Shown: in pieces, positions 17,558-25,342 of the stretch
Position numbering within the stretch: position 1 is the first letter of the stretch
How the letters are laid out: each line of letters begins with the position of its first letter
Source: a virus
Direction: 5' to 3' (one strand)
DNA: 37,703 nt
Virus record (IMG/VR): IMGVR_UViG_3300026488_000036
Coordinates: 1-37,703 of that record
Position numbers and translations under genes: made by a program
Notes under the pieces: model-generated
Told to the model about the DNA's origin: nothing
Databases searched by the model: none
Seen by the model: only the letters and a program-made list of their open reading frames with translations

Positions 17558-17593
17558 AAGGCGGGAGGGAACAATTCCCTCCCGCCTTCTTTT
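17558..17593 (+). terminator. Strong rho-independent terminator
   Basis: A perfect 13-bp stem AAGGCGGGAGGGA (17558-17570) and TCCCTCCCGCCTT (17576-17588), loop ACAAT, then CTTTT. It ends the operon running through the helicase and acidic-protein genes. Confidence 0.92.
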
Positions 17594-17616
17594 GCTAGTT
17601 TATTAAACTAAACCGG

Positions 17617-18414
17617 ATGGATTCGATGATAGACATTGTAAATCGTATTCCTACCATTTTATACTCAACGTTAAATTCATACCTAATTGAAAATGATTTT
17701 ATTCGAAATCCGGAATTTCCATACGTTGATTCTCTACTCTCTACAATCTACACTGCATATTTAAGAGAGTTTGATAATCTGCATTATAATCTAAATGCTG
17801 ACTCATATTTCATATTTGATTCTATTTTTAGCATCTTACATGGATTTCCAAGTCTCGGATTTATCGTCAACAAAAGGACTCTGGAGTTATCACTCGTTAA
17901 AATAGAGGATTCATGGTTTATTCAAGATTGTATGGATATTGATTACAGCAATTATTATTATACCGCAAAGCTCAAGCAATTATTTGAAACGCAATGTAAA
18001 TTTGTCTACGAATATCGAAATAACGAGTTTAATAGAATTTATTTTTTGACGTACATATTGTATGCTTTACAATTTAATAAAATTGATTTAATTCCGGGAA
18101 TTCTGAATTCCTTTGCAAAATATTGCGCAAAAAGCGGTAGTAGTCTTGATATTTTATATCTGACGATGGCATGTTTAGTTTCATCAATTGTATATGATTA
18201 TATTGGATCACCTTTGCAGATCCCTAGTACATTTTGGGAGTTATATAAACAGGTAACAAATCAAGTTTATTTAGAAAACCTTATTCAAAAGTCTAATTTC
18301 GATACGAAATATGACTTACTTGAATTCACAGTGCTCTACATTTATTTAATGTCTGGACGTTATAGTTTTCTTACAAAATACATTCATGATGCTTTAATTC
18401 ACTACATGGTATAA
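17617..18414 (+). CDS. Hypothetical protein, first gene of fibre cluster
   Basis: 265 residues, helical, rich in Tyr, Leu and Ile; not recognised. There is no Shine-Dalgarno before the ATG at 17617, only 24 bases after a strong terminator. A second in-frame ATG (17626) has GGATGGA upstream and may be the true start. The upstream 12-mer TTTATTAAACTA (17599-17610) is repeated exactly just before the promoter box at 33503, a hint of a shared regulatory element. Probably a virion or assembly protein by context. Confidence 0.65.
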   Translation: MDSMIDIVNRIPTILYSTLNSYLIENDFIRNPEFPYVDSLLSTIYTAYLREFDNLHYNLNADSYFIFDSIFSILHGFPSLGFIVNKRTLELSLVKIEDSWFIQDCMDIDYSNYYYTAKLKQLFETQCKFVYEYRNNEFNRIYFLTYILYALQFNKIDLIPGILNSFAKYCAKSGSSLDILYLTMACLVSSIVYDYIGSPLQIPSTFWELYKQVTNQVYLENLIQKSNFDTKYDLLEFTVLYIYLMSGRYSFLTKYIHDALIHYMV

Positions 18415-18419
18415 GAAAA

Positions 18420-19214
18420 ATGCTTTTACAAGTTTCAGGTTCCGTATGTAAAGCGGATAAATATTTTTATCCGCCTGTTGATAAATGCGAAACTGATTCA
18501 GATAACATAGATTACACCCAAATAAATCCCGGTTATCGTGTATTAATTAATGGTACTGGTTTAAATGACTTTGCTGGGCATGATAACGAGATTGCAACAT
18601 ACATTGGTAATTATAGATGGACATTTACAAAGCCAAATCCTGATGCTCTTGTAGTTTCAAAAGAAGACGAAAGCATTTATATCTACGATGCAGATACTAA
18701 AACTTGGAAAGTAATTTCAAGTACAAGTAGCTCAGTTACATATTATACTCCAGACGGTCGTATTAAGATTAACGAAAATGATCCAAGCTTAGATTATATT
18801 GCAAATAAACTTGACTCGAATTTCTTTGTAATTGACACCAATTCCTGGCAAATTCAAATAAATGAAGATATTCTTCATAGTTACACTTTTGATTCTCAAT
18901 ATTTTACTGTTGATTCCAATGGCAATATAAGTTTAGCTGTTGATTTTGTTGGGAAAGTAAAACTTGACTCTAACGATACACTCGATTATCTCGGAAATAA
19001 GCTGAATACCACTATCTTTACATATCAAGACTCAAAAATCTCATTAAACCCTCATGTTATCGACTCCAATTATCTTGCATACAATATAGATGCTGTAAAT
19101 CTTCATTTTAATGCTGATAAAGTGGATTATTGTGATGTAAACGATAGTTTGATAACAGATAGAAATTTATGGACTGCACGTCAAATTCTTATCTACATTT
19201 TGCTACTTAATTAG
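18420..19214 (+). CDS. Tail fibre-type protein with DUF2793-like domain
   Basis: 264 residues. Residues about 35-95 (GYRVLINGTGLNDFAGHDN, then WTFTKP, YDADTKTWKVI) follow the pattern of DUF2793, a module common in phage tail-fibre proteins (GxFAGH...A....W.F..P...V....D..TW). It is followed by fibre-type repeats NDPSLDYIANKLDSN and NDTLDYLGNKLNT. No ribosome site is visible, and the gene starts 5 bases after the previous stop, so translation probably depends on coupling. A 9-bp perfect hairpin (GCGGATAAA/TTTATCCGC, 18453-18474) lies just after the start. Confidence 0.75.
   Translation: MLLQVSGSVCKADKYFYPPVDKCETDSDNIDYTQINPGYRVLINGTGLNDFAGHDNEIATYIGNYRWTFTKPNPDALVVSKEDESIYIYDADTKTWKVISSTSSSVTYYTPDGRIKINENDPSLDYIANKLDSNFFVIDTNSWQIQINEDILHSYTFDSQYFTVDSNGNISLAVDFVGKVKLDSNDTLDYLGNKLNTTIFTYQDSKISLNPHVIDSNYLAYNIDAVNLHFNADKVDYCDVNDSLITDRNLWTARQILIYILLLN
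18453..18474 (+). repeat. Perfect 9-bp hairpin near gene start
   Basis: GCGGATAAA (18453-18461) pairs with TTTATCCGC (18466-18474) over a TATT loop, about 30 bases downstream of the ATG of the fibre gene. It could affect early elongation. Confidence 0.5.
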
Positions 19215-19240
19215 AAATATTACTGTTGGGTTAGGAGACA

Positions 19241-19570
19241 TTGATAGTTTCAACTCTTGTAACAACTGACGCAAAGACACTGATTGAAGTTCCTTCCGAT
19301 TCCTTTTATGTACTAAACTTTTTAAGTGCTCAAAATATTGGTTCATCAAGCGCAACGTTAACAATTATGCTAAATGATTTAAATACTGGGAATCAAGGTT
19401 ATATAATTCAGAATTATACAATGTGGGCAGGTTCCAATTTAATTATACTTTCAGGCTCTAAATTGTATCTGGAACCTAATACTCAAGTAGTTGTATACTC
19501 AAATAAAGACGAATATATATCTGTAACTGCATCATATTTAAAATTACCGAAAGTTGACTTTCTAGGATAA
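19241..19570 (+). CDS. Small virion structural protein (beta-sandwich type)
   Basis: 109 residues, TTG start with AGGAGA upstream. The pattern TTDAKTLIEVP, then ATLTIMLNDLNTG, AGSNLIILSGSKLYLEP, QVVVYSNKDEYISVTASYL matches the small beta-sandwich proteins or domains common on phage tails (constant spacing of a loop, 'L..G.KL.LE.GD.L.V.a' and final 'V..SY'). Placed between fibre genes. Likely a tail appendage or decoration component; exact function unknown. Confidence 0.65.
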   Translation: MIVSTLVTTDAKTLIEVPSDSFYVLNFLSAQNIGSSSATLTIMLNDLNTGNQGYIIQNYTMWAGSNLIILSGSKLYLEPNTQVVVYSNKDEYISVTASYLKLPKVDFLG

Positions 19571-19577
19571 TTTTACA

Positions 19578-19856
19578 ATGTCATTTGTTAATCTCGATGT
19601 ACAACAAAATTTAGTTGATTTACTAAACCAGATTATTAGTAATATTGCCGATATTCAAGTTTCTATTGCAAAAATACAAGATGACTACTCTTCAATTCTT
19701 ATTCAGCAGCTCTCACTTTTGAAAACTTTTGCAAGTGCAGCAGAAGTTTTTACAACATACCATGATACGCTACTTTCCTTACAAGACTTCACAGACTGTG
19801 ATAATCTAGATGCATATACTGGGAATGTAATCAAAACTATTCTTACCCAAAAGTGA
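19578..19856 (+). CDS. Small helical protein, possible coiled coil
   Basis: 92 residues, mostly amphipathic helix (QNLVDLLNQIISNIADIQVS) with heptad-like Leu/Ile spacing, suggesting a coiled-coil trimer or connector. No ribosome site, starts 7 bases after the previous stop. Not recognised; the context of fibre genes suggests a fibre linker. Confidence 0.6.
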   Translation: MSFVNLDVQQNLVDLLNQIISNIADIQVSIAKIQDDYSSILIQQLSLLKTFASAAEVFTTYHDTLLSLQDFTDCDNLDAYTGNVIKTILTQK

Positions 19857-19888
19857 TATAATTTGCGATTTGAAAAGGGAAGGATAAA

Positions 19889-20476
19889 ATGAGTTTCAAA
19901 GTTTTATTTGATAAGATTTCGCAAATTGTAACTACTTTACAAAGAACGCAAAATTTCCGCCGAATTTTTGTTGATTCGAGTGCAATAAACTCTGATGAAA
20001 CAGGATATTCTACAAATCCAGTAACTGATATAAATACTGCTTTACTATATAGCAAATACTCAAATTATACTCAAATTATTCTCACAAATTCCTCGTACAC
20101 AATTTCAAATCCAGATATTTATCTTACAGGTATTACTGAAATTGAAGCAGAAAACAAGAGTACACTTTATTTTCTAAAACCTCTAACACTTGGATACAAT
20201 AGCACTCTTATTTTTAGAAACATTACGTTTTCAATTGATAAAGTAATTTTGAAATGTCAGGATTATAGCTGCATTATTTTTGAAAACTGCAATTTTATAT
20301 GCGATACAACTGGAACTTTAATTGTAATAGACTCTGGCGTTATTCGTTTTCTTAATTGTACAGCATCTGGAAATTTATATATTGACAACAAAGGTCCTCT
20401 ATTTGTCTACCGAAACACAAATATATCATACAATGTGACAAACTCAGATTTATTAAGCAAATTGGATGAATCATGA
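19889..20476 (+). CDS. Beta-helix fibre / spike-like protein
   Basis: 195 residues, ribosome site GGGAAGGA. From about residue 35 the sequence has the rungs of a right-handed parallel beta-helix: TQIILTNSSYTISN, then TLYFLKPLTLGYNSTLIFRN, ILKCQDYSCIIFENCNF, GVIRFLNCTASGNLYIDN. Small beta-helix proteins are used as receptor-binding or appendage parts. No catalytic residues could be assigned. Its stop overlaps the next start (ATGA). Confidence 0.65.
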   Translation: MSFKVLFDKISQIVTTLQRTQNFRRIFVDSSAINSDETGYSTNPVTDINTALLYSKYSNYTQIILTNSSYTISNPDIYLTGITEIEAENKSTLYFLKPLTLGYNSTLIFRNITFSIDKVILKCQDYSCIIFENCNFICDTTGTLIVIDSGVIRFLNCTASGNLYIDNKGPLFVYRNTNISYNVTNSDLLSKLDES

Positions 20477-20799
20477 ATATTACTTTAAAACCTTTTTTAA
20501 CTACTGAAGAATACACTTTTGATTGTAATTACTCTGATAAAACACTGATTTACAAAGGATATCTAGAAAATCAGAATTTCTATGTACTTTCATGCTACAT
20601 TACAGTTGAAAATCAAGATGCAAATAACGAGTTTATTTTGTACATAGAAGACAGTAACGGAAATTTACTTCAGGATATAGAAGTATCTGAGAAAGCTAGT
20701 ATAAAAATAGATATGCTTATAAAAAAATGTCAACTCAGCGTTAAAGGTTTAGGTAAAGTTACAGTATCATTTAATAGAACTACAAATATCGTGGGGTAA
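20473..20799 (+). CDS. Hypothetical small beta-rich virion protein
   Basis: 108 residues; the ATG overlaps the previous stop. Beta-strand-rich with alternating pattern (FYVLSCYITVENQDANNEF, LYIEDSNGNLLQDIEV), comparable in style to the 109-residue protein at 19241. Probably part of the appendage; not recognised. Confidence 0.6.
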   Translation: MNITLKPFLTTEEYTFDCNYSDKTLIYKGYLENQNFYVLSCYITVENQDANNEFILYIEDSNGNLLQDIEVSEKASIKIDMLIKKCQLSVKGLGKVTVSFNRTTNIVG

Positions 20800-20805
20800 T
20801 TTTAA

Positions 20806-22293
20806 ATGAAGCCTATAATTTCAAAACTTTTAAACCAAGCATACGGAATAATTGAGACACCTAAAAAACTCTACATATCTGGATTTGGACACGAAAAGGA
20901 TACTTTATCTCCAATTTTCGGAGATTATTTAACTCAATTTGTACCGGAACAGTATCCATATTGTGGATCTTTTAACCGTACAATGATGTGTGATTTAGCA
21001 ACAGGTTGGCCTGTATCAAGTTGGATATGCAATAAAAACTTATCTGACATTCGAAATGGGGTTTACTTAAGCAAATACGATGAATATGCATACTTAGTTT
21101 TACAAGCATCCAACAGAGGATTACGTGTTGCAAAATTACATCTTTCCGATGAATCTATTGCCGATGTATTTTATGTGGATACTGGAACAGGATATCCATA
21201 TGCAGTAGTAGCTGGTGAAAATTCTGAAAAACTTGTAATTCTAGCTAGAAGAACTTATTACTCACAAGGATATCTTTTTACAATTAATAAATCATCGCTT
21301 ACAGTATCCGCAAGTATAAATCTCGGAAACTACTCTTGTCCTCAATTTATAGCTGAAAATAATGGAAAAATTTACTATGCAGTAACTGGTTTTAATACAT
21401 CCGGGCGTGTGGATATTAGAGTACACGATATTGCTACAAATACAAGTAGTATTCTTGCTACAAGAACTGGATCTGGATTTAGATGTACTCCAGAAGTTTC
21501 TCAACCAATCATTGATGGAAATAAACTTATAGGCTTTGTTGCAATTCCTAGTAATCCATCTTCCATTAGAATCTATAGGTATACAATAGATTTAGTTGAA
21601 GGAAAAGCTGAACTCAAAGAAACTGAAGCAGTTGCATTAAACTTAAAATACCTTTCAGACTATAGAAGGACTTTTGCATGCTACATAATTTCTAATTCCA
21701 CTGGCAGATACTTATCCCTTATAGAATACGGTAATATTTCAGATAATGCTAGAATTTGGACTTGGAAGATAAATGACGACTACTCTTTAGTTTATAAGTC
21801 AACATTTGAGTTTAATACAAAATTAAATGCATTTATGCCGCTTGGAAAAACTTATCTAAATTTTGTAGCAACAAGTATTGGAACTCTCTACGTTTTAACC
21901 TTTACCGAAGAAGGAACCTATAAAGTTTTAGAAACTATGCCAATTAACTGTAGATCTGTAAATCAAGATTTACTTGGCAGAATTTGGGTAACTAGCGTTG
22001 ACGGGCAAGTATACTTACTTTCTGATACTGCTCCTGCAACAATAGATATCAAAGTAACATCAAGTACATATGAATACACTGGTTCCTCAATTAATGCCAC
22101 AGTTTCTGTATCTGCATACAACTGGCAAGGACAAAGAATTTCAATTCCAGTAAAAGTAGTTTGTGTAACTGATAATATTAGATTCTCCGACGGTTCTAAA
22201 GAAAAAGTGGTTACAACTTCTACAGACTCTGATGTAACAATCGACGCGGTAATTATCAAACCAGGACTTGTACAAGTGACTGCAATCTGCTAA
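20806..22293 (+). CDS. Large appendage protein, propeller-like with C-terminal Ig-like domain
   Basis: 495 residues. The first 400 residues carry repeated blade-like units with strands ending in aromatic/Asp turns (YLVLQASNRGLRVAKLHL, LVILARRTYYSQGYLFTIN, GKIYYAVTGF, YLSLIEYG, TLYVLTFTEEG, GRIWVTSVDGQVYLL), suggestive of a beta-propeller. The last 85 residues (DIKVTSSTYEYTGSSINATV through LVQVTAIC) resemble a bacterial Ig-like domain. Such proteins are typical of adsorption apparatus. The ribosome site is weak (GGGGT). No enzyme motif found. Confidence 0.65.
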   Translation: MKPIISKLLNQAYGIIETPKKLYISGFGHEKDTLSPIFGDYLTQFVPEQYPYCGSFNRTMMCDLATGWPVSSWICNKNLSDIRNGVYLSKYDEYAYLVLQASNRGLRVAKLHLSDESIADVFYVDTGTGYPYAVVAGENSEKLVILARRTYYSQGYLFTINKSSLTVSASINLGNYSCPQFIAENNGKIYYAVTGFNTSGRVDIRVHDIATNTSSILATRTGSGFRCTPEVSQPIIDGNKLIGFVAIPSNPSSIRIYRYTIDLVEGKAELKETEAVALNLKYLSDYRRTFACYIISNSTGRYLSLIEYGNISDNARIWTWKINDDYSLVYKSTFEFNTKLNAFMPLGKTYLNFVATSIGTLYVLTFTEEGTYKVLETMPINCRSVNQDLLGRIWVTSVDGQVYLLSDTAPATIDIKVTSSTYEYTGSSINATVSVSAYNWQGQRISIPVKVVCVTDNIRFSDGSKEKVVTTSTDSDVTIDAVIIKPGLVQVTAIC

Positions 22294-22328
22294 AAAAATA
22301 AATAAGTAAGTAAAAAGGATTTAACACA

Positions 22329-23129
22329 ATGTTTACCGCAACCTTTGTAGTTAAAGATAAACTTAATGCAAAATGCGATTCTCGGCAAGTGCAAATTTAC
22401 ATTGATAACATAACGTCTGATAATATACACTATGGAGTCTCAAATTTTTCTCAGTTCGTTATCTCCAGTGGTTATTATCATAATCAAAATGCTATAGCAG
22501 ATAAAGCTACAGTATTAATAAATTCAAGTAAAATGCATTATTGTTCAGTATATATTGCTCCATTTCTCAAAAACTCAGTTGAAAATGCGTATGCATATAT
22601 TGAATCCAGTGACATCAAGTTTAGTCTCTTAAAAAATGCAGATACAAATGTTATTTACAGCAAGGAGTATAAAATAAAGTACCTTTCAAGTTTAGATTAC
22701 GCAAAGATTTTATCCAAAGTTTTCTTTGTCAAGCTAAATCAAACATGCAGTGTTACAATTATTGATAAAACCGAAAAAACCAATTTGTATACAAATAAAA
22801 TCCTTGAAAAGATTATTAAACAAAAAGAAATTGAAGCTTTTATTGCGGAAAATCGTATTGATGAAATTTATTTGGATTGCAAAGATGTCCATTTAAATTT
22901 GCATTTTGCATTTTCAATTCCAGTTGCTCAATATTCGAGCAACTTTATGAAATTACCAAAAAATGGAAAAGTTGTGAAACATATTCCAGGTTTGAAGTAC
23001 AATCCAGATACTGGAAAGCTTTCAGGAATTTACCTATTTACAAATCCACAAGTTTTATCTATTGAGTATGACAAATTTACATTAAACATTACACTTAAAC
23101 CAAAGATTGTAAACATTGTGGAAATTTAA
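22329..23129 (+). CDS. Hypothetical virion protein
   Basis: 266 residues, ribosome site AAAAGGA. Beta-rich with a Lys-rich middle (KILEKIIKQKEIEAF). No recognised family or membrane segment. Located between the propeller-like protein and the DSN-repeat protein, so probably part of the tail appendages. Confidence 0.65.
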   Translation: MFTATFVVKDKLNAKCDSRQVQIYIDNITSDNIHYGVSNFSQFVISSGYYHNQNAIADKATVLINSSKMHYCSVYIAPFLKNSVENAYAYIESSDIKFSLLKNADTNVIYSKEYKIKYLSSLDYAKILSKVFFVKLNQTCSVTIIDKTEKTNLYTNKILEKIIKQKEIEAFIAENRIDEIYLDCKDVHLNLHFAFSIPVAQYSSNFMKLPKNGKVVKHIPGLKYNPDTGKLSGIYLFTNPQVLSIEYDKFTLNITLKPKIVNIVEI

Positions 23130-23152
23130 AAATATAGGGAGGCTTTTTACAA

Positions 23153-23938
23153 ATGCCATATACTATTGAAGTTCAAGGAATTGTTGCCAGCATTTACGAT
23201 AGTAACGGAAATGTAGTTTTGGTACAGTCTTTTAATCCTGAAACTGGAATGCCTTTTTCAGATTCAAATGAAGCATACGAATGGGCACAGCAATATGTTA
23301 CACTCTTTCTAAACGATACAACAGTAACTATGCAAGATGAAGATGAATTTAGGCCATTGTTAAAAGTTTCATTTATCGATCCTGAAACTAAGCGTCCTAT
23401 TAAACTTTGGTTACCAAATAAAGCATTTCAAGTTAAAGTTGAAATGTTAGATCCAACCTCTATGCAACCGATTCCTTTAACAGGTGTATACATTGTACCA
23501 TATTTCAATTATGTTGATGGTTATAATGAAGGAGCATGTATAGTTGAAATTAAAAATGGAATTGGTATTTCAGATATTACAATTCCATATACTGGAATTT
23601 ACACAATAAAACTCGATAAAGTATTGAATGCAAAAACAATGCAGCAACCTTCTCCGCTTCCAATTCTTGCAGATAATCCAATTCTAACAATTGTTGATAA
23701 GTTACCTTCTGATCCTGAAGCAATTTATGTTGATACTCAATCAAGTGATTCTAATGCAACTACAGATTCTAATACAACTACACTAGAGTCAACTACAGAA
23801 ACAACTGCTGACTCTAATACATCACCCACAAGTGATTCTAATACTACAACTGACTCAAATACCGTAACTATTGTTGATTCAAATTCATCAAGTGTAACTG
23901 ATTCAAATACTACAACTACTGTAGATTCTAACGCGTAA
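23153..23938 (+). CDS. Virion protein with Thr/Ser/Asp/Asn repeat tail
   Basis: 261 residues, ribosome site AGGGAGG. Residues 1-180 are a beta-rich domain; residues about 195-261 are a degenerate repeat built on DSNTTT / VDSN units (at least eight DSN copies), ending in TTTTVDSNA. DSN turns also occur in the fibre gene at 18420. The tail may be a flexible linker or a surface-exposed brush. Slippage in such repeats allows length variation between isolates. Confidence 0.7.
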   Translation: MPYTIEVQGIVASIYDSNGNVVLVQSFNPETGMPFSDSNEAYEWAQQYVTLFLNDTTVTMQDEDEFRPLLKVSFIDPETKRPIKLWLPNKAFQVKVEMLDPTSMQPIPLTGVYIVPYFNYVDGYNEGACIVEIKNGIGISDITIPYTGIYTIKLDKVLNAKTMQQPSPLPILADNPILTIVDKLPSDPEAIYVDTQSSDSNATTDSNTTTLESTTETTADSNTSPTSDSNTTTDSNTVTIVDSNSSSVTDSNTTTTVDSNA

Positions 23939-23955
23939 AGTTTGGGGGTCTTCTA

Positions 23956-24399
23956 ATGCCCGTATATAAAAACATATCTAACCATGAAGTATTGTTAAAT
24001 CGTGAACCTAATCAATCAAGTATATTATTGAAACCAGGACAAACAGTAACTACCTTTGCATACTACGATGATAAACCTGAACTTCAAAAACTAGATGATA
24101 AACCGGCAGTTCCAGCTGCAGTCTTCTCACAAAAAATCACGATTTACTCTGGTTCAAATGCGCAAGTAAATGTATTTCTGTACGATCTTATTTTAATCCA
24201 CGTAAGCGACTATACTGAGTTACGTTGTAATGACGAAACGAGTACTCCATTAATTTTACCACCAAACTCTACATTTACATTACAAAATTATCAAAAGTTA
24301 TTTTCAACATTGTATCTAAGTCCTGCTGAGGGAATTTCTCAAGTTACAGTAGTTGTAAATTGTCCGCATAGATACGTTGATGCTCAATACTGGAGGTAA
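23956..24399 (+). CDS. Hypothetical virion protein, beta-rich
   Basis: 147 residues starting with MPVYKNISNHEVLLNR, a style common in small phage tail/baseplate proteins, with GQTVTTFAYYDD and a C-terminal beta-strand set. The ribosome site GGGGGTC is weak. Last gene of the fibre block before the portal cluster. Not recognised. Confidence 0.6.
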   Translation: MPVYKNISNHEVLLNREPNQSSILLKPGQTVTTFAYYDDKPELQKLDDKPAVPAAVFSQKITIYSGSNAQVNVFLYDLILIHVSDYTELRCNDETSTPLILPPNSTFTLQNYQKLFSTLYLSPAEGISQVTVVVNCPHRYVDAQYWR

Positions 24400-24402
24400 T
24401 TA

Positions 24403-24966
24403 ATGATTACAGTTTTTCAATCGCCTTACCTTCAAGTGTTGTACGATGAAAATCAAAAAGCAGTAATTCTAACTGATCCTACAAAAACTACTTACCACAC
24501 TTTTTATACACAATATTTGGATTTCGAATCGCTTAAAAAACAACTCACGGACTTTGCAGAAAGTATATATAGAAGTAAAATTGAATCTGCATACGAATAT
24601 GTGATACAAGTATATCAAGACGTCATTCCAACTTTGACTCCCAATGAATTTGCATTATATTTTCAAACAATGGATCAAACTTATCTAGATAACTACATTA
24701 ATTTTTTAAATACACTTCGCGGGCCTATTAAAACTATTCGTCCTATAATTGACTGCGAGCGTGGAGCATATTATATGCGTTTATTTTCTGATTCTATGGC
24801 ATTTGCTAGTTGGTTTTATAATCTTTTTGGACTTGCACCTTTACATTTGGCTCATTTAGAAATACCAAAGGAAACTAAGATTCAGACATGTACCTACGTA
24901 TATCTTAACGCGTTCTTTAATCCTATCCTTGATAAAATTTTAACGGAGTTGAAGAAATATGTATGA
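24403..24966 (+). CDS. Hypothetical protein
   Basis: 187 residues, starts 3 bases after the previous stop with GGAGGT overlapping that stop. Helical and aromatic; no motif. Its end overlaps the next gene by 8 bases. Its place just before the portal suggests a head-tail or neck role, unproven. Confidence 0.65.
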   Translation: MITVFQSPYLQVLYDENQKAVILTDPTKTTYHTFYTQYLDFESLKKQLTDFAESIYRSKIESAYEYVIQVYQDVIPTLTPNEFALYFQTMDQTYLDNYINFLNTLRGPIKTIRPIIDCERGAYYMRLFSDSMAFASWFYNLFGLAPLHLAHLEIPKETKIQTCTYVYLNAFFNPILDKILTELKKYV

Positions 24967-25342
24967 AAAACTAGTATTAATAATTGCTATCGTATGTATA
25001 ATTTGCTATACGCTTATAAAAATAAGCGAAAAAATTTTACTGTACTGGCGTATATTTGAATCCTACTCACTCTTTAAACTCCTTTTGGAGGAGTACCTAA
25101 ATTATCTGCTTTCATATAAATGGATTAAATACACTGATACTGAAAACGAGCTTACTCCTGAGGAATTCAAAAAACTTGAGCGCGAATTACTAGAAATCGT
25201 ATATTCAACATTCAAAAATTCTCAACTTTGGAAAGATTTAGAGAAGTTTCTATCAACCGATGGAGTCATGTATCTAACAATGCTTTATGTTCATAAAGCC
25301 ATTTTAACTAAATACGTTGTATCTGAACGTGAGGTATTATAA
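24959..25342 (+). CDS. Small membrane-anchored protein
   Basis: 127 residues. The N-terminus has one hydrophobic segment (residues 4-19, KLVLIIAIVCIICYTLI) followed by a helical, charged cytoplasm-like domain. Ribosome site CGGAG. It overlaps the preceding gene by 8 bases and shares TAATG with the portal start, so the three genes are coupled. A membrane-anchored protein beside portal is unusual; a role in prohead initiation at the membrane is one possibility. Confidence 0.65.
   Translation: MYEKLVLIIAIVCIICYTLIKISEKILLYWRIFESYSLFKLLLEEYLNYLLSYKWIKYTDTENELTPEEFKKLERELLEIVYSTFKNSQLWKDLEKFLSTDGVMYLTMLYVHKAILTKYVVSEREVL

Noticed and set aside
16353-17574. Several long minus-strand open frames opposite the acidic gene
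   Set aside because: They are Ser-, Leu- or His-rich complements of GA-rich Glu/Asp codons, have no ribosome sites and overlap a well-supported gene.
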